Part shown: in pieces, positions 7,369 to 14,233 of the stretch
Numbering within the stretch: the stretch's first letter is position 1
Layout: every line of letters starts with the position of its first letter
Assembly: GCA_947259605.1 (NCBI GenBank)
Contig: CAMYMX010000030.1
Coordinates: 1-14,233 of the forward strand
DNA: 14,233 bases
Reading direction: 5' to 3'
DNA from: an uncultured Polyangiaceae bacterium
GTDB taxonomy: Bacteria > Myxococcota_A > Polyangia > Polyangiales > Houyiibacteriaceae
Program-made: the position numbers and the translations under genes
Notes under the pieces: generated by a model
The model's input: only the letters and a program-made list of their open reading frames with translations
Told to the model about the DNA's origin: nothing
Database searches by the model: none

Positions 7369-8391
7369 ATGAAGCTCACCAACATCGACAGAGCCTTCGA
7401 CGTCTGGCGCGAGCGCGGCCAGCTAGACGAAGCCCAGATTCAGGAGCTACGTCGTACCCTCGATGAATCGCAGAGCACGCTGCGCAGCGGTCGCGCGGTC
7501 GTTCTGTTGTCGACCCTGGGCGCCGTCCTCGTCGGTCTCGTCGCCATTCTCTTCGTCGCAAGCCACTGGGACACCATGGGCCCCTTGGCTCGAAGCTTCG
7601 TCTTGGTTGCGACCTACGTGCTGTCCGTAGCGGCGGCCTATGCGACGCAAGAGAAGGGGCTTCCGCTCCTTTCCGAATCGCTCTGGTTTCTGTCCACGCT
7701 CGTCCTCGGCGCCGATATCTTTCTCATCGGGCAGCTGTTCAACTTCACGCTCACCTTCTGGCAAGGGCCGTTCTTGTGGCTCGTCGGCGCGCTGGCGATG
7801 GGGCTTGCGCGTGGCAAAGCCGCGTGTGGCTGGCTTGCGCTGCCCATGGGCCTTCTTGCGCTTGGATGGTTTGGCGGCGGTTCGGGTTGGTTCACCGATG
7901 ACCAGTTCGAGTTCCTCGCTAGCAGTCGCGGGCTGCTTCCTCTTCTTCCTGCGATGGGCGTGGCGTTGCTGTGTCTCGCAGCCCTTGCCCGCGGCACCGC
8001 GCGGTTCGCCTTCGTGCGCTCGGCCTGCGCAGCCTGGGGTGTGGCCATGATCGCCATTCCTTTGATCGCGGGCACGGCCGATGACGACCTTGTCAAAGCG
8101 ATATTCTACACCGAGCTCACCTCGAAACAGATCGCCATCCTCGTGCTTTGTGGTTTGACGATTGTACTCTTCGCGGTCAGCACCGAACGCCCCGGTCGAT
8201 TCGTTGCGGTGAGCCTCCTCGACCGCCCCGAGCTTCGAGGCGGGGAGGCCTGCATCATCGGGCGAGTGCGCGGTTGGGGCTCGCTGGGCGCGCTGGGCGC
8301 GATGGGCGCCAGAGATGCGGCGAAGCAGCAGCCTCAGTCCGTCGACTTTCCACAAATCGCACAGCTGGTCGGGCTCGAGCCCAGCGACTGA
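7369..8391 (+). CDS. DUF2157 multi-pass membrane protein, probably C-terminally altered
   Basis: Inner-membrane protein of unknown function, 340 residues. The N-terminal cytoplasmic helix (DRAFDVWRERGQLDEAQIQELRRTL) followed by hydrophobic segments from residue 42 is the DUF2157 layout. ASHWDTMGPLAR and LIGQLFNFTLTFWQGPFLWLVGAL (about 65-142) resemble the family core. Hydrophobic segments lie at about 43-64, 74-91, 104-122, 133-146, 153-168, 187-206, 219-235 and 255-271. After VSTERPGRFVAVSLL (270-284) the sequence becomes polar and low in complexity (GSLGALGAMGARDAAKQQ), whereas family members usually continue with more membrane helices. The 3' end has probably been lost or replaced. The ATG at 7369 follows a GGGGG run. 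The stop shares one base with the truC-like start (TGATG), implying translational coupling. Confidence 0.75.
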   Translation: MKLTNIDRAFDVWRERGQLDEAQIQELRRTLDESQSTLRSGRAVVLLSTLGAVLVGLVAILFVASHWDTMGPLARSFVLVATYVLSVAAAYATQEKGLPLLSESLWFLSTLVLGADIFLIGQLFNFTLTFWQGPFLWLVGALAMGLARGKAACGWLALPMGLLALGWFGGGSGWFTDDQFEFLASSRGLLPLLPAMGVALLCLAALARGTARFAFVRSACAAWGVAMIAIPLIAGTADDDLVKAIFYTELTSKQIAILVLCGLTIVLFAVSTERPGRFVAVSLLDRPELRGGEACIIGRVRGWGSLGALGAMGARDAAKQQPQSVDFPQIAQLVGLEPSD

Positions 8392-9116
8392 TGCCGAGCT
8401 TCATCGTGCCTTCGGACCCGAGCGCACCGCGCGCCGCGCCCATCCCGACCGCGATCGACGTGCTCTATCGTGATGACGCCGTGGTCGTCGTCGACAAGCC
8501 TTCCGGCCTCTCCGTTCATCGTGGTGACGACCAGGGCTCGACCTTCGCGCTCAATCTGACGCGCGATGCCATTGGTCAGTGGGTCTACCCGGTGCATCGT
8601 CTTGATCGTGCGACCAGCGGCGTGCTCGTGTTTGCCCTATCATCGGAGCATGCCCGCACGCTCCACGAATCATTCAGCACGCGCACGGTGCAGAAAACCT
8701 ACTTGGCATTGGTTCGCGGCACGCCTCCGCCAGACGGCGTCATCGACAGCCCGATGGCCAAACGTGAGGGCGGGCCGGACGTGGAATCGTTGACCGAGTA
8801 CGAAACACTCTTCGTTTCCGACCGACGGCTCTCTCTCGTCGAGGCGCGACCCCAGACCGGGCGTCGTCATCAAATCCGTCGCCATCTTCGACGGATCGAC
8901 CATCCCATCGCCGGGGATGTCAAATACGGAAACGGACCGGATAACCGTCGGTACCGCGCCGAGCTGGGCCTCTACCGGCTCGCGCTCCACGCGCGGCGGC
9001 TATCGTTCATGCATCCCGCGAACGGCAAACGCGTCACGTTTCAAAGCGTCGTTCCCGAGGATTTTGCGGGCCCGCTGCGCCGCATCGGCGTCCCGGCGGC
9101 AATCCTGGAGACTTGA
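8391..9116 (+). CDS. truC: RluA-family tRNA pseudouridine synthase, TruC-like
   Basis: Cytoplasmic enzyme of 241 residues that converts a uridine to pseudouridine in RNA; TruC acts on U65 of tRNA. The order of motifs matches RluA/TruC: YRDDAVVVVDKPSGLSVHRGDD (26-47), the catalytic HRLDRATSGV at 69-78 with Asp72 as nucleophile, VQKTYLALVRG, LVEARPQTGRRHQIRRHL and HPIAGDVKYGNG, then LALHARRLSFMHP. There is no S4 domain, and FALNLTRDAIGQWVYPVHRLDR and HRNP-like C-terminal spacing resemble TruC more than RluA/C/D. The assignment of target base is therefore by resemblance only. The frame is open upstream to 8148, but homology begins just after 8391 and this ATG overlaps the preceding stop. No ribosome site is obvious, which agrees with coupling. 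Confidence 0.88.
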   Translation: MPSFIVPSDPSAPRAAPIPTAIDVLYRDDAVVVVDKPSGLSVHRGDDQGSTFALNLTRDAIGQWVYPVHRLDRATSGVLVFALSSEHARTLHESFSTRTVQKTYLALVRGTPPPDGVIDSPMAKREGGPDVESLTEYETLFVSDRRLSLVEARPQTGRRHQIRRHLRRIDHPIAGDVKYGNGPDNRRYRAELGLYRLALHARRLSFMHPANGKRVTFQSVVPEDFAGPLRRIGVPAAILET

Positions 9117-9177
9117 TTTGGCGGCCACCGGCACGGCCGGCTTGCAGCTATGCTCAACATTTGCTTCATAAGCGGCC

Positions 9178-11208
9178 ATGCCCGATTTCGACACCGCCGA
9201 CTTCCACAACGTTCTCCTCGCCGGCCCGCGCTCGAGCGGAAAAACGACCCTCGCTGAAGCCCTCCTGTTCCGCGCTGGTGAAATCAGTCGCCAGGGCAAC
9301 GTCGACGCCGGCACCGCGACCAGCGACTTTGAGCAAGAAGAGCAAGCGCACCACTACTCCGTGTACTCGACGCTCCTGCACGCCAGCCATCAAGGGAAGC
9401 GCATCAACATTCTCGACCTTCCAGGTGCGCCTGACTTCATCGGTCAGGCGATCGCCTGCCTTCCGGCAGCCGAGACGATGGTCTTGGTGATGGACCCGGA
9501 GCGTGGGATCGACAGCATGACCCGGCGTCTGATGAAGCTCGCCCGCAGCCTCGACCTGCCGGTTGCGATCGTGGTCAGCCACATTGGAGAAGGCGTCGCT
9601 CACCTCGGTCCATTCCTGAGTGAGCTGAAAGAAGCGTTCGGCCGCGGTTGCCTTCCGATCAACCTGTCCGCGAACGAGGGCAAGTCCGTCATCGATTGCC
9701 TGTTGAACGGGGAGGGCGACAGCGACCTCGGTCCGGTAGCTGGCTTCCATACGGAGCTGCTTGATCAGGTCGTCGAGATCGACGACGCGCTGATGGAGCG
9801 ATACCTCGAGGGGGAAGAGCCAAACTACGCAGCGCTGCACGAGCCGTTCGAACGCGCCATGGATCAGGCTCACGTGATCCCCGTCTGTTTTGCCGACGCC
9901 CTCAGCGGCGCAGGGGTCGAGTCGCTACTCGACATCATCGTCCGACATTTTCCGAACCCCCTTGAAGGGAACCCGCGCCCATTCTTCATTGGCGAAGGAG
10001 AAGACGAAACGCCGTTCGTCTACACGGATGATGCGACCAAGACGCTCCTCGCCCGCGTCTTTCACGTCACAACGGACGCCTACCTTGGCAAACTGTGCCT
10101 CTGTCGCGTGTACCAGGGCACCATGAAGGCCGGTGACCAGCTCTTCATCGGCGACGGGAAAAAGCCCATTCGGCTCGGCCACCTCTTCAAGTTGCAGGGC
10201 AAGCAGCGCGAGCCCGTCACCGAAATCGTTGCCGGTGACCTGGGAGCGATTGCCAAGATCGAGGAGCTACACCTCGGCGATGTCCTTCACGACGATCACG
10301 CCCTCGACCACGTTCACCACAAGGCGCTGCCGTACCCCACCCCGCTTCACGGCCTCGCCGTCGTGCCCAAGACCCGCGGCGACGAAGACAAGATCACCGA
10401 GGTCCTCGCCCGGATCCGCGAGGAAGACCCCACCTTCGAGGCGCATTTCGAATCCGAAACCCACGAGCTCGTCGTCCATGGTTTAGGCGAGATGCACTTG
10501 AGCCTGGTGATCGAGCGTATCAAAAACCAGGGCGTCGACGTGGAAACCAAGCCGCCGAAGATCGCGTATCACGAAACGATCATGGGGCAGGCAGAAGGTC
10601 ACTACCGGCACAAGAAGCAAAGTGGCGGTGCCGGTCAGTTTGGCGAAGTCAAGCTTCGCGTCGAGCCGCTCGAACGAGGCGCGGGTTTCGAGTTCGTCGA
10701 TAAGATCGTCGGCGGGGTGATCCCAAAGGGCTTCATGCCGGCGATCGAGAAGGGCGTTCGCGACATCATGCGGCAGGGCGTCGTTGCGGGCTATCCGATC
10801 GAGGACGTGCGCGTGACCGTCTTCGACGGCAAGACCCATTCCGTCGACAGCAAAGAAATCGCGTTTCGGACCGCGGGTAAGTTCGCCTTCAGAGACGCAT
10901 TCCTCAAGGCCAGTCCGCAAATCCTCGAGCCGATCGTCAACATCGAGGTGACGACGCCAGGCGACAGCGTCGGGGCGATCACCGGTGATCTTTCGAGCCG
11001 CCGCGGCAGAGTATTCGGAACCGACATGATGAGCAGTGGCGCGGCCGTCGTGAAGGCGTCAGTTCCGCTCGCGGACATGATGGACTACGAGCCCACCCTC
11101 AAGAGCATGACCAAGGGTCGCGGCAGCTTCACCATGGAGCTCAGCCACTACGACGCCGTCCCCGAACGGATCGCCCAAGACCTCGTCACGAAGCACGACT
11201 CGAACTAG
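9178..11208 (+). CDS. EF-G-like translational GTPase paralogue with degenerate G motifs
   Basis: Protein of 676 residues with the full five-domain EF-G plan, slightly shorter than the usual ~690-700. The G domain spans about 8-275, domain II about 286-370 (TLLARVFHVTTDAYLGKL, GTMKAGDQL), domain III about 388-460 (LVVHGLGEMHLSLVIERI), domain IV about 462-580 (HYRHKKQSGGAGQFGEV) and domain V to the end (DSVGAITGDLSSRRGRV). The P-loop is GPRSSGKTT (16-24). G3 is DLPGAPDF (80-87), lacking the catalytic His of DxPGHxDF, and the NKxD guanine-specificity motif is replaced by SHIG at 134-137. The effector region (HHYSVYST) also departs from RGITI. It belongs with the EF-G-like/EF-G2 paralogues and not with essential fusA. 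GTP specificity or hydrolysis may be altered (inference). It lies 61 bases after the truC-like gene; no clear ribosome site is visible at the ATG. Confidence 0.9.
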   Translation: MPDFDTADFHNVLLAGPRSSGKTTLAEALLFRAGEISRQGNVDAGTATSDFEQEEQAHHYSVYSTLLHASHQGKRINILDLPGAPDFIGQAIACLPAAETMVLVMDPERGIDSMTRRLMKLARSLDLPVAIVVSHIGEGVAHLGPFLSELKEAFGRGCLPINLSANEGKSVIDCLLNGEGDSDLGPVAGFHTELLDQVVEIDDALMERYLEGEEPNYAALHEPFERAMDQAHVIPVCFADALSGAGVESLLDIIVRHFPNPLEGNPRPFFIGEGEDETPFVYTDDATKTLLARVFHVTTDAYLGKLCLCRVYQGTMKAGDQLFIGDGKKPIRLGHLFKLQGKQREPVTEIVAGDLGAIAKIEELHLGDVLHDDHALDHVHHKALPYPTPLHGLAVVPKTRGDEDKITEVLARIREEDPTFEAHFESETHELVVHGLGEMHLSLVIERIKNQGVDVETKPPKIAYHETIMGQAEGHYRHKKQSGGAGQFGEVKLRVEPLERGAGFEFVDKIVGGVIPKGFMPAIEKGVRDIMRQGVVAGYPIEDVRVTVFDGKTHSVDSKEIAFRTAGKFAFRDAFLKASPQILEPIVNIEVTTPGDSVGAITGDLSSRRGRVFGTDMMSSGAAVVKASVPLADMMDYEPTLKSMTKGRGSFTMELSHYDAVPERIAQDLVTKHDSN

Positions 11209-11987
11209 GCGTCGGCGACGCCAAGCTCTTGCCGGATTCGTTGGTACTCGGGGCTGATGCGTCCATCCGTATCCCGCACCGAGCAGTGAACGCGATGAGC
11301 TACCTCCGCTGGCTGTCGCGAAAGCTCGAACACTGTGAGGAACGGCTCTGGCCTGTCGACCCGCGTCGAGAAGTCTGCCCGCCCGCTCAGGTGAAGATCG
11401 TGCTCCGCCGCCGCGGTGCTGACTCGCTCGCTCCAACGCGTCTGAAATACGACGTAAAGCCGAGCTCGTTCGCCCAGCGCTCGGGCGGCTGCCTCCACGT
11501 AAACCTCCACTCCGCCACGTTCCTCGAATCGACATGCGCGTCTTTGCGGGTCGTTGGGCAGCACGCCGGCGTCGAGCGGGAAATAGGGTGGGGACCCCGT
11601 GATGAGGTCGTACGGCTCGCCGCCAAAATCGATTTCGCGAAAATCCGCGTGTCTCACGTCAATTTGGCCTTCGTGCTCTGGAAGCTCGGCGACGGCGCGC
11701 CTTGCCATGGCGGCCGATTGAGCCTGCGCCTCGATCCCGAGGGCGTTCTTCGGGCGGAGCTTGTGGCTGACCATCAGCAGCACCGAACCCACTCCGCAAC
11801 CGAGGTCTAGGTATCGGGCCGGGGTCACCGGATTTCGATGGACGGCATACCAAGCGGTAATCAGGTCGTCGGTGCTGGTCCGATGCCCCCCCGAACGCTG
11901 AAAGATGTGCCAATCGCCAATGAGTCGATCGCGCCCCGCGTCGACAGGCCAGTCTACGGGCTTAGAGGGAAGCCGCTGGGTTCGCAT
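11205..11987 (-). CDS. TrmN6/YfiC-like SAM-dependent methyltransferase
   Basis: Rossmann-fold class I methyltransferase of 260 residues. HRTSTDDLITAWYA (35-48) matches the TrmN6-type GTDG region. DLGCGVG (61-67) is SAM motif I, followed by acidic Glu86 and Asp115. SPPYFP (132-137) is the (N/D/S)PPY catalytic motif of amino-group methyltransferases. The tail CSVRDTDGRISPEYQRIRQEL resembles the end of tRNA1(Val) A37 N6-methyltransferases, but the substrate cannot be fixed from sequence. The ATG at 11987 is chosen because an earlier in-frame ATG at 12077 would overlap the sulfotransferase gene by about 65 bases with no homology there. The gene lies 25 bases after the sulfotransferase gene and is probably co-transcribed with it. 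Its stop TAG (11207-11205) and that of the convergent EF-G-like gene share the palindrome CTAG. Confidence 0.85.
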   Translation of the reverse strand: MRTQRLPSKPVDWPVDAGRDRLIGDWHIFQRSGGHRTSTDDLITAWYAVHRNPVTPARYLDLGCGVGSVLLMVSHKLRPKNALGIEAQAQSAAMARRAVAELPEHEGQIDVRHADFREIDFGGEPYDLITGSPPYFPLDAGVLPNDPQRRACRFEERGGVEVYVEAAARALGERARLYVVFQTRWSERVSTAAAEHDLHLSGRADFSTRVDRPEPFLTVFELSRQPAEVAHRVHCSVRDTDGRISPEYQRIRQELGVADA

Positions 11988-12012
11988 CCACGATGCTACC
12001 GGTCGATCGCCG

Positions 12013-12879
12013 CTAGTCAATTCCAGGCTTGCGTTGCGCTTCCATGAAGCGTTTGCGTTCGAGCCGCGCGGCCCCAACCGCCTTGACCGCCTCTTCGATT
12101 CTCGGACCGAGCGCCTCGTTGGTTTGGTTGAGGCGGTCGACGAAGGCCTGTTCGAGCGGCGCCTGCTTCAACACCAAGTCATAGAGCGCGTCGAAAACCT
12201 CGATGACTTCGGGCTCGAGGCTGTCTTCTTCTTCGCGCACTTCAGCCCGCGATTCGCGATCCTGCGTTCGCAGCCCCGGCTCGACTTTGCGGATCGCGGC
12301 GTCGGCGTCGCCCTCGCCCAGCCACCCGAAGACCGCATGCAGGGTCTCCTCGGGAGCGTCCAGCACCGAGTCGTAGGCCACCATGTAGAACGGATAGCGT
12401 CGGGTCACGATGTCGCTGATCAAAGAGAAATTCTCGACCCACCACTCGACAATCGGCGACATGACCACCGGCGGCGGTAGGGGGCGGTCCGGGTCCTTGC
12501 GTCGGGCTTCCTGCGCTTCGCGCTCGATGACGTAAAGCCGATTGACGGAGCTCAGGTACTGGCGCCAGGGACGAATGGTTGCGACGACTTTGCCGATGAA
12601 CGCGCGGTCGGTCTTGAGGAGACCAGGAATGAAGACTTTGACCGCGAGCCGCTCCGTTTGCTCAGGAAAGAGGTACGTCCCGGTTTTTGGGTCGGGGTTG
12701 GTCTGGTAGAAGATCCCTCGGCGCAGCTCGGACTCCCAAAAACCAGCGGGGTTCGCGTCTTTTAGAGTGGTTTCCCAATCGCGCGGGAAGGCGTCGCCGA
12801 TCGGGGGAAAGCCCGCTGCCTGGAGCAGCTGCATCCACATCGAGGTGCCCGAGCGTTTCGTGCCGGTGACGATGATCAT
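12013..12879 (-). CDS. Sulfotransferase family protein
   Basis: Cytoplasmic protein of 288 residues that probably transfers sulfate from PAPS to an unknown acceptor. The N-terminal MIIVTGTKRSGTSMWMQLLQ carries the 5'-phosphosulfate-binding loop (TGTKRSGTS, 5-13), and ATIRPWRQYLSSVNRLY (100-116) fits the 3'-phosphate-binding R...S motif. DSVLDAPEETLHAVFGWLG (about 175-193) is the usual late helix of bacterial sulfotransferases. A charged C-terminal segment (from about 200) rich in Glu and Arg contains likely coiled-coil helices. The ATG at 12879 is immediately before the P-loop strand as in the family; no ribosome site stands out. It is the first gene of a minus-strand pair with the methyltransferase. 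Confidence 0.85.
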   Translation of the reverse strand: MIIVTGTKRSGTSMWMQLLQAAGFPPIGDAFPRDWETTLKDANPAGFWESELRRGIFYQTNPDPKTGTYLFPEQTERLAVKVFIPGLLKTDRAFIGKVVATIRPWRQYLSSVNRLYVIEREAQEARRKDPDRPLPPPVVMSPIVEWWVENFSLISDIVTRRYPFYMVAYDSVLDAPEETLHAVFGWLGEGDADAAIRKVEPGLRTQDRESRAEVREEEDSLEPEVIEVFDALYDLVLKQAPLEQAFVDRLNQTNEALGPRIEEAVKAVGAARLERKRFMEAQRKPGID

Positions 12880-13123
12880 CGAGCGCCCGGCGGCGGTCTT
12901 AGCTACACGCTTGGTCGGCCGCTGCGCCCTCGTCGGAGCAGCTGTTTGTATCCATGTCCAGCTCTTGGCAGGTCAGCGGCGATCCCCAATGCACCCGAAA
13001 TCTCGATTCCATTCGTTGACCCAGCGAGTGAGCGAACATCTATCGTGGGTGCCCTGCGCGGCCTTCGTCTCGAAGGCTCGTCGTTCTCACTGGCCGAGCC
13101 GCGACCCGCGCTCGTGGCTCGGA

Positions 13124-13145
13124 GCGTTCGTCGAGCAACGAACGC
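13124..13145. repeat. Perfect 8-bp inverted repeat with 6-base loop
   Basis: GCGTTCGT, spacer CGAGCA, ACGAACGC. The symmetry is perfect over eight bases each side. No T-run follows on either strand, so a regulator-binding site or mRNA leader hairpin is as likely as a terminator. It lies 150 bases before the PilZ-type gene. Confidence 0.4.
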
Positions 13146-13166
13146 GCCTGCGGAACGTCCCCCCGT

Positions 13167-13206
13167 CGCTTTGGTCGCTTTGTGGCCAAAAGAATCGCCA
13201 AAAGCG
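13167..13206. repeat. Imperfect inverted repeat with internal direct repeats
   Basis: CGCTTTGG (13167-13174) pairs with CCAAAAGCG (13198-13206) with one bulged base. Inside, CGCTTTG recurs (13176-13182) facing GGCCAAAAG. Both the CGCTTTG unit and the CCAAAAG unit thus occur twice, giving two alternative foldings. The function is unknown; it may be a structured leader or part of a dispersed intergenic repeat. Confidence 0.35.
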
Positions 13207-13295
13207 GCGTTCGCCCGATCTCGTGCCCGAATCGGGGGCCGCCGCCCGTTGGCGTTCGTTTGGAGGTGAGGCTTCGGCTCCGTTAGTCTGAGGGC

Positions 13296-14233
13296 ATGGA
13301 GGCGCGAGACTTCGGAAGTCCTGCTTTGATCGGACCGTTCGATCGTGCGCAGGGAGCCATGCTTCGCCGGGCGGTCGAGCGGGCGAACTCCGGGTCCTAC
13401 GTGTCGAGCACGATCCTGGGCTCGCAGGACGATCTCTCTGACCTGCGACCAAAGTGCATTTTCGTCGATGGAGAGACCGCGGAGCTCGAGACGACGACGA
13501 CCTGGATTCGCGAAGATCCATTCCTCTTTGCGACGCCGGTGATCGCGATGGTCTCGGACCTTCGCGATGCCTCCTTCGTCGAAGCCTACCGAAAGGGAGC
13601 GGACGATGTGATCTTGCGGTCGAACGTTGGGGGCGTGACGCGGCGCATCGCGAACCTGCAAGATTTCGATCCCACTGCACGTCCGCCGGTCTCCCGAGGT
13701 CGCGTTGTGATCAGTCATCATGTCGACGAGTATCGACGGCTTCTGGGACGCGTGCTTCGCCAGGCCTGCTTCGATGTACGCTTCGCCGTCGATGCGGAAG
13801 AGATCATCGCGGCAATGGCATCGGAGCCGGAACCAGATCTGGTGGTCGTGTCCAATCAGCTGCTTCCAATGGCCAAGATCGAACACGCAAGGCGAGCGGC
13901 CAACTCACCGAAGACTCGTTTTGTCGTCGTCTCCGCCACGGCGTCGACCCGAATCATGCTGGACGCCAAGTTTCCGCACTCGGCGACCATCTCGGAACAC
14001 GCGCCTCACGACCATCTGCTCTTCTTGGCGAACGACCTGCTGAGAGATGGTTGCCGTCAGGGACGGCAGTCGCCTCGATACTTGTTCGACACGATCTGCA
14101 GCTTTCGCACGGAGGGCGAATTCTCGCCCGAGTATGGCCTGACCTACAACATGAGCCAGACTGGGATTTACGTGCGAACGCTCGACCCGCCCCCGAAGGA
14201 TTCAACGCTCTGGCTCGAGCTCAGGCCTCCCGG
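13296..14233 (+). CDS. Tandem receiver-like plus PilZ domain protein, partial at 3' end
   Basis: Cytoplasmic signalling protein; 312 residues are visible before the right edge. Residues about 8-125 are receiver-like (PKCIFVD with Asp58 at the phospho-acceptor position, PVIAMVSD, KGADDVI) but lack a clear acidic pair and Lys. Residues about 133-250 are a second receiver-like domain (GRVVISHHVDEYRRLL, PDLVVVSNQLLP, FVVVSAT). There Ser186 replaces the phospho-Asp and His-His replaces the acidic pair, so it should not be phosphorylated. A PilZ domain follows, with RQSPR (257-261) and NMSQTG (285-290) satisfying the RxxxR and (D/N)xSxxG c-di-GMP-binding motifs. The protein should therefore read c-di-GMP, possibly tied to motility, development or envelope functions (inference). 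An in-frame TAG at 13284-13286 means the start cannot be earlier than the ATG at 13296, although GGAGG lies rather far upstream (13262-13266). Confidence 0.82.
   Translation, partial: MEARDFGSPALIGPFDRAQGAMLRRAVERANSGSYVSSTILGSQDDLSDLRPKCIFVDGETAELETTTTWIREDPFLFATPVIAMVSDLRDASFVEAYRKGADDVILRSNVGGVTRRIANLQDFDPTARPPVSRGRVVISHHVDEYRRLLGRVLRQACFDVRFAVDAEEIIAAMASEPEPDLVVVSNQLLPMAKIEHARRAANSPKTRFVVVSATASTRIMLDAKFPHSATISEHAPHDHLLFLANDLLRDGCRQGRQSPRYLFDTICSFRTEGEFSPEYGLTYNMSQTGIYVRTLDPPPKDSTLWLELRPP

Larger units (their letters stand above)
12880..13295. other. Intergenic spacer between divergent genes
   Basis: This spacer of about 416 bases separates the sulfotransferase and PilZ genes, which point away from each other, so promoters for both should lie here. 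I see no convincing -35/-10 or sigma-54 site. Open frames cross it on both strands, but none gives a recognisable protein or has a ribosome site. It holds the two inverted repeats listed separately. Confidence 0.5.

Noticed and set aside
7447..8355. 302-codon minus-strand open frame
   Set aside because: It is a charged, His/Arg/Glu-rich shadow of the DUF2157 membrane gene on the plus strand.
9142..9170. TTGCAG and TTCATA, 17 bases apart, as a sigma-70 promoter for the EF-G-like gene
   Set aside because: Both hexamers match the consensus poorly and the start would leave almost no leader; too weak to call.
12903..13886. 327-codon minus-strand open frame
   Set aside because: It runs through the receiver-PilZ gene on the other strand, has no ribosome site, and shows no known motif.

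Overview
The window is high-GC bacterial DNA with tightly packed genes. A sigma-54 activator, a multi-receiver PilZ protein, a Pal/OmpA lipoprotein and an EF-G paralogue together suggest a Gram-negative bacterium of the Myxococcota or a related deltaproteobacterial lineage. This placement is inferred from gene content and style, not from a marker gene. I see no rRNA, tRNA, insertion sequence, integrase or CRISPR array.

Left part (1-2087): a minus-strand NtrC-type sigma-54 activator, cut by the left edge, is divergent from a plus-strand Pal/OmpA-like lipoprotein gene. The activator's receiver domain has lost the phosphorylatable Asp, the switch Thr/Ser and the Lys, yet its AAA+ domain looks intact. 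A GG-N10-GC sigma-54 type promoter lies just upstream of the lipoprotein gene.

Positions 2088-6518: four plus-strand genes form a probable ion and osmotic homeostasis operon. They are a small MscS/CmpX-like channel, a soluble MgtE-like protein (N domain plus CBS pair, no membrane domain), a complete MgtE Mg2+ channel, and a CNNM/CorC-type transporter. The first three overlap. The fourth is preceded by a 13-codon open frame with a strong Shine-Dalgarno sequence that ends in an ATGA overlap with the CorC start.

Positions 6432-7186 hold a decayed minus-strand Old Yellow Enzyme type flavin oxidoreductase. It has frameshifts near its N-terminus and an internal deletion of most of its barrel. Positions 7369-11208 hold three plus-strand genes: a DUF2157 membrane protein with an odd C-terminus, a TruC-like tRNA pseudouridine synthase, and an EF-G-like translational GTPase with a degenerate G domain.

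Positions 11205-12879 carry a minus-strand pair, a sulfotransferase and a TrmN6-like methyltransferase. The methyltransferase and the EF-G-like gene share one CTAG as both stop codons. A spacer of about 416 bases with two hairpin-like inverted repeats separates this pair from a divergent plus-strand gene cut by the right edge. That gene encodes two receiver-like domains followed by a PilZ domain that keeps both c-di-GMP-binding motifs.

The most notable themes are phosphorylation-deficient receiver domains at both ends of the window and the layered Mg2+/mechanosensitive operon with a regulatory-only MgtE subunit.
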